From NCBI GenBank assembly GCA_027704905.1, contig CM051018.1, forward strand, positions 23,992,154 to 24,056,153: a stretch of 64,000 nt of DNA. The letters run 5' to 3'. Shown here piece after piece: positions 55,620 to 64,000 of this stretch. Origin of the DNA: Muraenolepis orangiensis. Lineage: Eukaryota > Chordata > Actinopteri > Gadiformes > Muraenolepididae. Position 1 is the first letter of the stretch; each line of letters opens with the position of its first letter. Made by a program: the position numbers and the translations under genes. The notes beneath the pieces are model-generated. The model was not told the DNA's origin. It saw only the letters and a program-made list of their open reading frames with translations, and made no database searches.

Positions 55620-55665
55620 GAGGCAATCAATTGCCTCAAAATTTTTGAGTTGATCAACTCAAAAA
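55620..55665. repeat. Subterminal palindrome
   Basis: AAAATTTTTGAGGCAATT-type inverted sequence: TTTTGAGGCAATCAATTGCC + TCAAAA is self-complementary. Confidence 0.85.
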
Positions 55666-55840
55666 TCTCAAGTTCTCAGAACTCAAAACTTTTGAGTTCT
55701 CAGAACTCAAAACCTTTTGAGTTCTCAGAACTCAAAACCTTTTGAGTTCTCAGAACTCAAAACCTTTTGAGTTCTCAGAACTCAAAACCTTTTGAGTTCT
55801 CAGAACTCAAAACCTTTTGAGTTCTCAGAACTCAAAAACT
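55666..55840. repeat. Subterminal 25-bp repeat, seven units
   Basis: Unit TTTTGAGTTCTCAGAACTCA + AAACC, exact for most copies; each unit is a near-perfect palindrome centred on GTTCTCAGAAC. Confidence 0.93.
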
Positions 55841-56115
55841 CAAAAGTTTTGATTAGGTGCTACTTAACTAATTTAAGTTACTATGACTTAAAGTTGTCCG
55901 TTTTCAGAACTCAAAAGTTTTGATTAGGTGCTACTTGACAAATTTAAGTTACTATGACTTAAAGTTGTCAGTTTTCAGAACTCAAAAGTTTTGATTAGGT
56001 GCTACTTAACTAATTTAAGTTACTATGACTTAAAGTTGTCAGTTTTCAGAACTCAAAAGTTTTGATTAGGTGCTACTTGATTATTTTCAGTTACTACGAC
56101 TTAAAGTTTTCAGTT
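55841..56115. repeat. Subterminal 71-bp repeat, four units
   Basis: Starts of GATTAGGTGCTACTT at 55851, 55922, 55993 and 56064; each unit has CTCAAAAGTTTTGATTAGG, GTTACTATGACTTAAAGTTG and TTTTCAGAA. Confidence 0.93.
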
Positions 56116-56476
56116 TTCTATCCGTGGGAACAAGTTAACAGAACTTTAAAAAATAAGTACACAACCACATTATTTGAACTTAATAAAAAATAGTTTTATG
56201 TACACATAAGTCAAACATAAATACAATATAATCACTATAATTAAACAACTTTACAACAGTTAAATATGGCAAATAGAAAATAAAAACAAATAGAAAAAAT
56301 GAACAGTGCACACTGTGTAGTAGGCCTATTGATAAATGTATAGAAAGAAGGATACCTCAGTGAGGTATTATTGAAGGCCTTCTGAATCAAAGTTCTTTGC
56401 TTACTTCTTAAGGCATTATTGTGACAAAGGGAAAGAACTTTGATTCACAATAATAATACCTCACCCCACATCCTTT

Positions 56477-58305
56477 CTACACATTTATCATCAAGTCATT
56501 CTTGAGTGTCTGCAACCTGGGCGACAGTGTACCAGCTTCTAGACCAAGTACAATCTTCTGAACGAATTCCAAAGTGTTGGTCAGCGCTTTAGGATAGCTG
56601 AGGTGTAGTGCATAAATCAGTCCAAACATGACCAGGAAGGCATCACCAAATCTGGGGAGGCTGATCACGATGTCACTCTCGAGGACGACAGAGATTTTCA
56701 CAGGCTGGTAGTGAACTGGACTTGTGTCATGGTCACTGATGACAGTAAGGAGGGCCACAGCAACATCGTCAAGCTCTGGCTCATCAGGCTCCTGAATGAA
56801 TGAAAGAGACATACTAATCACAAACTAATCCATGGTTTCTACTAATATAAGAGTTCAATAGAATTATTTTTTCCACAATATAGTGCTTAATTTATTTTAT
56901 AACGTTTTTTTTGGTTATTGTTGTTGACAAATCATCTCTCCTTATCATTTAAGTACTGCTGGTGCAGCACAAAGCTAAGTATATGGAGTTATGTTTGTAA
57001 GTAAAAACAGAAGATGCGTGTTCTGGACACAGGAATCAGCCGAGTTACCAGAGAATCTAAGTGGCGGGAGATAGACTGATACTAAGCTCAAGAACACATA
57101 CAGGAAAATGTTTTACTAAACTTCTTATCGCTTTGAACAAAACACCAAGCCAGTTCATTTGTAGTAGGGTGAAATAAAACAGACCATACCTCTCCAAATC
57201 ACACAAACTGTATGGATAGACTAAACAAGGGTAAGTCCTAAAACATGTTAGTATTTTGATTAACTGTTCACTTAATATACAGTGGTACTGTTCATTATTT
57301 AAGGAGACTCACTGTGCAGGTTCTGAAAAATCCAGAGACTTCCTCGTTCAGATACACAGGAAGTGCATGGAGAACAGTGGTGCGCCTGGTGTGGATGTCA
57401 TGGATTTCCTATTAAGATAAAAACAGAAGTGTATATACTGAAAAGTTTACTGAACAATGCTGATTTTAAACAGTCCAATCAGAACATATGTCCACAAATA
57501 ACCTCTACACATCTTTAATGCAATCAGACAAATAGCAAACACAAAGTGGACTAATTGTAAAATGTAAAAGCTAATTTGAATCATTGAAGCTGTCCAATGT
57601 TAGAGGTTCAACCTACGACATGTATAATAATCTATTCACCTGTTCATCGTGGATTCGTAAAATGTCTGCCAACGCAACTGCTGTGGTCCCAGTTTTGGAC
57701 GCCTTCTGTCGAAATAACGTCATCAGTCTACGAATATGGCGGTCAAGCTCTGCGTAGAAGGTGTTGGGCAGGTTCCGGTTTGTAACCATCTGGAACTCTG
57801 CATACACCTACATTTAAAAACAGCATAAGGACAATACATCAACATCAATTAGTCAGTTCAACTTGGAGGATCTCTTAAACTTCTATAACGCAGCAAATAG
57901 CCACCAAATGAGTAAGAACCACAACTTTCACTTTAAACCACACAGAATGTGCAATATGTTAACACAGGAAAAAAATATCCATATTACCACAGACTCTATT
58001 TTAAGAGCAGGCCAGGTCCATGAGCTCGTTCACTGGTGGGCAGGAGTTTACTATGGTCTGTCCGCGCAGGGCAAATGTGGTCTGCATCATCTTGGTAATG
58101 AGAGGCAGGTTCTTCTCAGTCTTCTTCAGTTCTTCAGCAATTGTCTGCCTCAACTGCTGAATGATGACTGAAATGTACACACGCAATCAGTATAGAGGCA
58201 TGGAAGAGGGCTGTGCTGCAGTCTGTAGTGTTTAAATAACTGTATTCTGGAAGTGAAAGAAGGAGCGCACAACTTACACTGCCAGACCATATCGGAACAA
58301 GCCAC
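56477..58305 (-). pseudogene. C2H2-finger / SAMD3-like gene remnant inside the transposon
   Basis: Exons on the minus strand: 58305 to about 58150 (after TTTCCTTTCAG; ATG at 58290), 58160-58010, 57807-57640, 57408-57313 and 56791-56477. Exon 1 encodes a finger CKLCAPSFTSRIQLFKHYRL + QH (C-x2-C-x12-H-x4-H) and the start of a second (PCLYTDCVCTF), then runs into a stop. The next part (LRQTIAEELKKTEKNLPLIT, MMQTTFALRGQTIV) loses frame near WPAL. The last three exons are joined in phase 0 by GT-AG introns and give 192 aa: AEFQMVTNRNLPNTFYAELD, TRRTTVLHALPVYLNEEV, FGLIYALHLSYPKALTNTLE and LSPRLQTLKNDL. This order resembles a large family of uncharacterised teleost proteins often labelled SAMD3-like; its middle portion is missing here. 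Function unknown. Frame breaks mark it as a decayed copy. Confidence 0.72.
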
Positions 58306-58639
58306 CTGAAAGGAAAAAAAAATGACAAAGTTTAGACCTCCATCAACAACATTCAAACCAGAATTACTTACAACTCAATATAACAAAAAGTTCATTACTA
58401 TTAGCTTACAAAAACATGACCATGGAATACAGAATACACAATACAGGCTGTAAAAGCCAGCTGGTTAGCTAATGACCGGCTAGCCATAAGTTATCCCTTA
58501 CGTGTTCTAACCACCATGAATGGAAGGAAACCACGTGCTCGAAATTTTAACACCGTTTTGGGCTTCGGTTTGGTTTAGATAGCGAGCAAGTTAGTAACCA
58601 GAGTTAGCTCTTAAAAACAAGATTCATTTTCCCATAACC

Positions 58640-58720
58640 TGAATACATTTACATTACATTTAGGGCATTTGTCAGACGCTTTTATCCAAAGCGACTTACA
58701 AAGAGTACAATTGTTGAAGA
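58640..58720 (+). repeat. Conserved fish repeat core nested in the transposon
   Basis: ACATTTAGGGCATTTGTCAG, ACGCTTTTATCCAAAGCGAC and TTACAAAGAG, as at 47100-47180. Confidence 0.75.
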
Positions 58721-59860
58721 CAGCAATATATCTCCGTGGTGCATAAAGATAAGAAAAAGAGTAGGTTTCAAGCATTCCTGCTTCCTGCTGAATAGTGCAC
58801 CGTTACATGAGCCTCATGTGCTCTGCACTACACCAACATGCGAGACTAGCGAGAACAATTGAGCGAAATTATATTTTTAAGTCAGGTAGATTAAATGAGC
58901 AGAAATAACTAACTATAATTGGTATAATGTATGTGATGTATCTATTAATTAATACTTTAAGTAACTTACCATGCACTTTGGACAAGATCTTGGAGTTCTT
59001 CAACGCGGTTGGGGGGAGGAGAGCAAATGATCGCGGGGGAGGGGGGAGGGTTGAAACCGCCCGTCAAGGGGAGAGGGGGGAGGGGCGTGTTGCTGAAACA
59101 GTTCATGAGGGGGGAGCGACTGTGTGCGTTCATGCAGCGTTTCCGCTGGTAAGGTTTCCACGGCTAAAACCTTGCCGCCACACCATACATTTGATAATAA
59201 AGAATAGGGCTGTCAAGGTTAATGCGTTACTAACGCGTCGCCGTTAACGCCCCCCCCGTTCGGACCTGAAGTCCCGCCGCCACCCTCCCCCCCACCCCCA
59301 CCGCTGGCCATCGCGACCTGAATCCCCCCCCCGTCTGACACCCATGAGATCAATTCCACAGGAATCACTGCTTCCATGAGTATATACCACACACCCAACC
59401 CCAGATAAATGCCAGAAGAACCCATGCCTGTGGATTAAAGACCAAAGATCGTACCTCTTGTCTTGTGTTCTGACCGACACGAGTGCGAGTGCGCGCGATA
59501 TACAGAGTCATCATATACAGTCCTTTAAAGTCCTCCCCAATACCCACTATGATGTTACTGACATCAGACACATGCAGTAATGTTGAAACAATAGAAATCA
59601 GTGGAATTTATCATTTTGAATATGTAATTACTTAATTATTTAAATTATTTTATTTTATTTTATTATTATTATATTATATTAATAAAATATTATATTATTG
59701 TATTATAATTATGATTTAATTATTTAATTCTCGTGCTTAAGTTATGCTTTTAAGTTATGCTTACTTAATACACAAATAGTTCAAGTCAATCAAGTTAATC
59801 AATCAAAACCTTTTTGAAACTTTGAGTACACACTACTTAATCTATTTGATTACTTTGAAC
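58721..59860. other. Left part of the transposon, no coding recognised
   Basis: GC-rich patch at 59000-59130 (GGGGGAGGGG) and a GGGCTGTCAAGGTTAATGCG string at 59206 that looks like another nested repeat; AT-rich from 59600. Confidence 0.5.
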
Positions 59861-59962
59861 ATTCGGGTTTACAGTGTAACCTGTGAAACCTGTGGATACA
59901 GGTTACCTGTATCCACAGGTAACCTGCGAAACCTGTGGATACAGGTTACCTGTGGATACCTA

Positions 59963-61260
59963 AGAGGTACTGAACGCAGTGTTAATAAAGAGCGTGATAT
60001 GGGTGCTTCAGTGGAAATTTATTTTATTGTTACCACACATGAATCGTCAATGACAAGATGCTAGGCAAAATATATATAGATATATATATATGTATGTATC
60101 AAACCACCCCTATGACCGAAACCAGCGAGGGGTGCACTTGTTGTTTGGGCTCTGTGAACACTTCTTTCTCAGCGTGTGTGAAGGAGGGATGTTATTGTAA
60201 TATGCAATATTTAGGGGTTTCCTTCTAAGGCTAGAATTACAGAGATTAAGACGCCAATGGAGGGATTTAAAACACAATAGTCTTAACAAATCCCTCCTAC
60301 CACAACCAGCGATAGAGGACACGCCCACGGGCAATTTGCCAGGTGGGAACTCGGTGTGTGTGTGTGTGTGACATAGGGTTGTTTCGGTGTTTTTGAGGAC
60401 CCCTAGTGGTGGTGCTAAGGAGTGCGTTGTAATGAACTGCAGAATCACTATTTATTGTGTGACAGTCTCTCTTCTTTACCACAATAATGATTACGTTGAG
60501 CGTATTTTGCCATTACTAAAATATGTGCTCGCTGTTTTATCGGCTTTCACTGAATCTGAAAAGCGTTGATACATAAAAGTACTAACCCACTATACTCGCT
60601 AAACAAAAACAATGTTTTGATTTAAAGAAAACAAACAGGCAATTACGCCATAATTCAAAATCCAAGCCAAAAGGTACGCTCTGTACGACTCTTTGTGAGA
60701 AAGTGAAATTGCAGTCATTACACTTTCTCCAAGAATGTGTTCTCTGGTGGGATTCCAATATGTTCAAATCTGTACTTTTAAAAGTGAGAATTCTGCTGAA
60801 CATGATCATGGGTATCCCTACAGGGTTAGAAATGGCAAAAATTAAATGACTTACAACATCGGCATTTTCTCACTTGCCACCCACTAGACTTCATATGACC
60901 AATAGAGCCGTGGTTTCACTCTGAGCTGGGCCTGAATAAAATGGCCGCATCTAGAAAAATAAATAAGTTAGCTCAAATGTATCTCAGCTGTGATTGTTCT
61001 GTTCAGTCGGGTCAAAAAAACACTACCAGGCTTTTTATCTCTTTACATTAAATTGACTTTGTCAGGATATATGGGTAGTGGGGAGAGGGGGTACATAGAA
61101 TAACTTACAATTAACTATTACCTAAAATATACAAGTACAGACACATTAACATGGGAGGGTCAAAAAAGATGTTATACAAATAGCATAGCATTAGCATTAT
61201 CTTAATATTACATGTAGCTCCTTGGTTTGCAGCTTCTCTCATTTGTGATTGAAAAACATT
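59963..61260. other. Unassigned intergenic sequence
   Basis: No gene supported. A weak C2H2-like string (HQRTHSWRKCNDCNFTFSQ) reads on the minus strand near 60680-60750 but lacks a full finger. Confidence 0.4.
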
Positions 61261-62889
61261 CTTGGGAAACTCAATACAAAAAGTATTTTATTATTTTACA
61301 ATCCTGTCAAAATTGTTTATTTTTTTTTTAAAGTAGCAAATTCAAACTTGTGTAGTTTTCCTAAAAGCGAACACCCTCCAGAAAGACCAAGCAAAGAAAA
61401 CATCTCGGCAATGACAAGTCAACAGATTTTACAGCGGGCGGAGCGGTAAGGAAACCATGAGCCTACGTAATGCTTTGGGAAAGTCAGACAAGGTGGGCTG
61501 TGAGCACATTGAGCCATCCAACTCCACAGCAGCACTGCTAGGAATACACCGGAACATCTCCGTCCCCCGGCCGGTGTCCGAGCCCCGTGACGTTAAGCGT
61601 GGGTTTGCATTGCGGTTCGGTCGCCGCCACAGTAAGAATGATTCAACAGTAATATCACAATTCACGCAACACACAGCGATTCTCCCACAACAGATCCAGG
61701 AGGGTATACAGTTGGTACACTAGCAATTAGAAAGAACAAGAACACACCAGCAAGTCATAGGAAAAGTTGATTGGTGTCACTGTGGAAAAACTGTGCAAAG
61801 AATATTCTGGGGTGTTTAGTTTAGGTTTTTTTCTTTCTTTTTATTCTGTTTTTACATTTTGCTTGTCTTGACTTTATTCTTGTTTTATTTTTTAGAAATC
61901 GTTTACAAAAATAAAAAAAAATCCAAACCAATTGAAAACATAGATAATAATAATAATAATAATAATAAGAAGGAAAATATAACAAAACCAAATGGAGAAA
62001 TCCCACTTGTGTAGCATGTGGTGCGCTGGTCCAGACACGGTCCGTACCACCTCCTGTACCTCCGCCATTTAAGCTCTGAGTGGAAGTGGATCAGAGTGTG
62101 TGTGAGTCAGTCAGTGTCGTGTGTGTGTGTGTGTGTGTGTGTGTGTCAGTATTTGTGTGCATGGGGTTAAGATTTAGCGTGGGGTCGCTCAACTCCGGTC
62201 CTCAAGCTCCGGCCCTGTACAGGTTTTTGTTCCAACCAGGTCCTACAAAAACAAATAATGAGTTTAAAAATAAAAATCGTTGAATTTTAGTACTAAAAGA
62301 GAGTGCACACATCGTTTTTCGTACAGCCTGGGGAAGGGGGTATGGGATGGGGGGGGGGGGGTGAGAAGGTGAGCATTTCTTCCCTTCTGACAAGAACACG
62401 GAAACAGAAGCCAGAGGTGCATCGTCAAGGAGGAGAGACCCGAGGTTGGAACAAGAACCGGCCGATCCGGCCGCCATGGCGACGCCCCTTCTAGCTCAAA
62501 CACAGCGGTGAGCGATGGAGGCTACCGAAGGCTCCACGCCACGACCCGGCGGACGAGGAGCACGAGGCACTACGGAGGAGCTGAGGAGGCAAGGGACCAT
62601 GGCTGAGCACCACTGAATGAGCATGAGCAGGATGGTGAGGGCGCTAGGGCGCTCGGGGGGGGGGGGAACGGCCACGATGGAGTCACTTGGAACTCTGTTT
62701 GTCCATCTACCCAATGCCCCCTCCCCTCTGGTTACACACACACACACACAAATAAATGACACAATTAAACTATCCACAGTGCTCCAGACACCTCCTCCCA
62801 CAGGCCTTGATCAGTCCCATTCCAGTGTTATTAGTTTTAATTGGTATGGGGGCTATGGGGGGGGGGGGGGGGATAGTGGTGATAGATCT
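61261..62889 (-). other. Probable ldb1 3' untranslated region
   Basis: Directly follows the ldb1 stop on the minus strand. AATAAA signals (TTTATT on the plus strand) lie at 61287-61292 and 61316-61321 and could end the transcript about 1.6 kb after the stop. (TG)n at 62122-62146 and (AAT)n at 61946-61967. The true end is unknown. Confidence 0.5.
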
Positions 62890-63114
62890 CTACTGGGACG
62901 ACTGGGAGTTGTCATTCTTGCTCTCCTGGCTAGAGGGTGGCTTGCTGTTCCAGGGCGAGTGAGCACCCAGCGGGGGTGAACTGTTGAAACTGTCCTCATC
63001 GTCCAGGCCATTCACCCCATCGAACTGCGTGTTCTCCAGCCGTGTGATCAGACGCTCGTCCTCGTCACCAAACTCCCCTCCCATCAGAGTGGGCTCTCCC
63101 ACCATCATCACGTC
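62890..63114 (-). CDS. ldb1: LIM domain-binding protein 1, last coding exon
   Basis: LDB1 is a nuclear cofactor that dimerises and bridges LIM-homeodomain and LMO factors to distant enhancers. This exon starts after the acceptor TTCCTTTAG at GAC (63114) and encodes 74 residues to TAG (62890). DVMMVGEPTLMGGEFGDEDE and RLITRLENTQFD make up the LIM-interaction domain, followed by an acidic DDEDSF stretch and a Ser/Pro-rich end (SPWNSKPPSSQESKNDNSQS + SQ) almost identical in kind to mammalian LDB1. The rest of the gene lies to the right of the window. Teleosts may have ldb1a and ldb1b; the sequence does not tell me which this is. Confidence 0.95.
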   Translation of the reverse strand, partial: DVMMVGEPTLMGGEFGDEDERLITRLENTQFDGVNGLDDEDSFNSSPPLGAHSPWNSKPPSSQESKNDNSQSSQ

Positions 63115-64000
63115 CTAAAGGGGACAGCAAGGGCCGGTACACATTATCCCTGTATTACAGGGGGGTGTGCGGAATTACTGACTGCACGGATGGATTGAAA
63201 TTGGCGTTTGAAAAAATAACTATAATAATATAAAGTTTGGAGCAGACATCTCAAAGTGAAGCTATTCATTTTGGAATACATTTTAACACGATTGACGCTA
63301 AAATTATTTTAAATTATCATTATGGTGAAATGTTAATGATTTTTGTCCCTCATTTTAATAGTCTTAAGGGCCTGTGTCCACCAATCGCGTTTTTTTGCGC
63401 TGACTCCGCCCACAACCCATTTCTCAGAGCGCTCTTCTCCCGCTCTTATTGGTGTGAGAGGATACGGAAACGTTGACGCTTTGCATTCCTTCACTGTGAA
63501 CGAAAACAGTAGCAGACTATTACTATTAGAAATAAGTTGTTAACTTTGAAACGAAGGAATGAAATCTCGTTTTGGCCTTGGCAGCAGCCTTCGACATGAG
63601 GCCATGCAGTCTCTCCTCTGCCATTGTTTACATTGTTGACACCGTATGTCCCCCCCCCTCGATTTTAATTGGCCGGCAAGAGAGAATCGACATTGACGAG
63701 CGCAGCGCTGTTCCAAAAGTTGAACCTTTTTTTCAACTGAAATCCCTGCGAGCGGAGGGGAAAAAAGCCTAAAGCTGAGGGCGTCGAACTTCATGGGATT
63801 TGTATTGAAAATAGGCGCCGTCAGCACAAAGTAAGCGTGTTTGGTGGACAGCGTCCCTAAAGGGGAGAGGTGGAGGTCTCCACCCTCCTGAGGTTTGAGG
63901 TGCTGCTTCCAGAGGTGGAGGGGTATGAGGTGGGGTGAGGGAGCCTCCCTATGGGCCGGCGAGTGGGCATCCCTGATCCCTTGCTCCGGTCAGCAGCTCA
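63115..64000 (-). other. ldb1 last intron (partial)
   Basis: No further ldb1 coding exon was recognised up to the window end. Short GC-rich stretches but no known repeat. Confidence 0.6.

Larger units (their letters stand above)
55580..59876 (-). mobile_element. 4.3-kb CACTG-ended DNA transposon with a captured gene
   Basis: Both ends carry the 16-bp inverted repeat CACTGTAAACCCGAAT (55580-55595 and inverted at 59861-59876). TA lies on both sides (55578-55579 and 59877-59878). Removing the element restores ...ACAGG-TA-ACCTGTGAAACC, a motif present elsewhere in the host minisatellite, so the boundaries are well supported. CAC-type ends, a 2-bp duplication and subterminal repeat arrays fit the CMC (CACTA/EnSpm) superfamily (inference). 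No transposase is visible; a minus-strand multi-exon gene remnant lies inside. Confidence 0.85.
55138..59962. repeat. Palindromic minisatellite (GGATACAGGTTACCTGTATCC), split by two insertions
   Basis: Pieces lie at 55138-55190, 55466-55579 and 59877-59962. Units combine CCTGTGGATACAGGT with its inverse ACCTGTATCCACAGG, and CCTGTGAAACCTGTGG. A LINE tail (55195-55470) and the 4.3-kb element (55580-59876) lie between the pieces. Confidence 0.9.

Noticed and set aside
60582..60809. C2H2-like string on the minus strand (HQRTHSWRKCNDCNFTFSQ)
   Set aside because: No complete C2H2 unit, no further fingers and no gene context; chance or a very old fragment.
61457..61723. 88-codon plus-strand frame downstream of ldb1
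   Set aside because: Opposite to ldb1 within its probable 3' untranslated region; no family resemblance.
63830..64000. Possible upstream ldb1 exon at the window edge
   Set aside because: Neither frame on the minus strand matches the expected LDB1 sequence before DVMMVGEP.

Overview
This is vertebrate nuclear DNA, almost certainly from a teleost fish. The genes have introns with GT-AG boundaries, the repeats are of fish type (tRNA-derived SINEs, CR1/L2-like LINE tails, hAT and CACTA-like DNA transposons), and the neighbours hps6 and ldb1 correspond to the HPS6-LDB1 pair of human 10q24 (recalled knowledge, not searched). Simple-sequence DNA is extreme: many (TG)n, (CA)n, (GA)n and (CT)n tracts exceed 100 bp, and there is a 3.7 kb homopurine array.

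Three host genes are supported. hps6 (+, 24869-27814) is a single-exon gene for a BLOC-2 subunit of 981 aa. A complete prominin gene (-, 50860 to 33418) could be rebuilt as 21 coding exons with matching phases, giving 781 aa and five membrane segments; its place between hps6 and ldb1 suggests the third vertebrate prominin, prom3 (inference). The last exon of ldb1 (-, 62890-63114) carries the LIM-interaction domain. hps6 and the prominin gene are convergent; the prominin gene and ldb1 read the same way.

Layout. 1-10.9 kb: no host gene; a SINE, a TGTGTAG array, the purine array, a CCA/CCT array and a higher-order minisatellite with alternating A and B units. 10.9-13.6 kb: a complete hAT transposon with perfect 8-bp target duplications and an apparently intact two-exon transposase. 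13.6-24.4 kb: duplicated segments, a hAT-like non-autonomous element with a 30-bp minisatellite, LINE and SINE pieces, and a 27-bp minisatellite that grew out of a LINE 3' end. 24.4-29.3 kb: hps6 and its flanks. 29.3-33.4 kb: minisatellites and retroelement ends. 33.4-50.9 kb: the prominin gene; its last intron holds a solo-LTR-like element and a dead LINE inserted in a 16-bp minisatellite, and intron 12 contains a large hairpin. 52.4-54.2 kb: a dead hAT element with 8-bp target duplications. 54.6-54.9 kb: a foldback repeat. 55.1-60.0 kb: a palindromic minisatellite split by a LINE tail and by a 4.3 kb CACTG-ended element with TA target duplication, subterminal repeat arrays and a decayed multi-exon C2H2/SAMD3-like gene. 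61.2-64 kb: ldb1 3' end.

The strongest candidates for something undescribed are that 4.3 kb element with a captured gene, the intact hAT element, and the consistent placing of long (CT)n or (TG)n tracts directly upstream of about half of the prominin gene's splice acceptors. All family names come from recognition of motifs, not from database searches.
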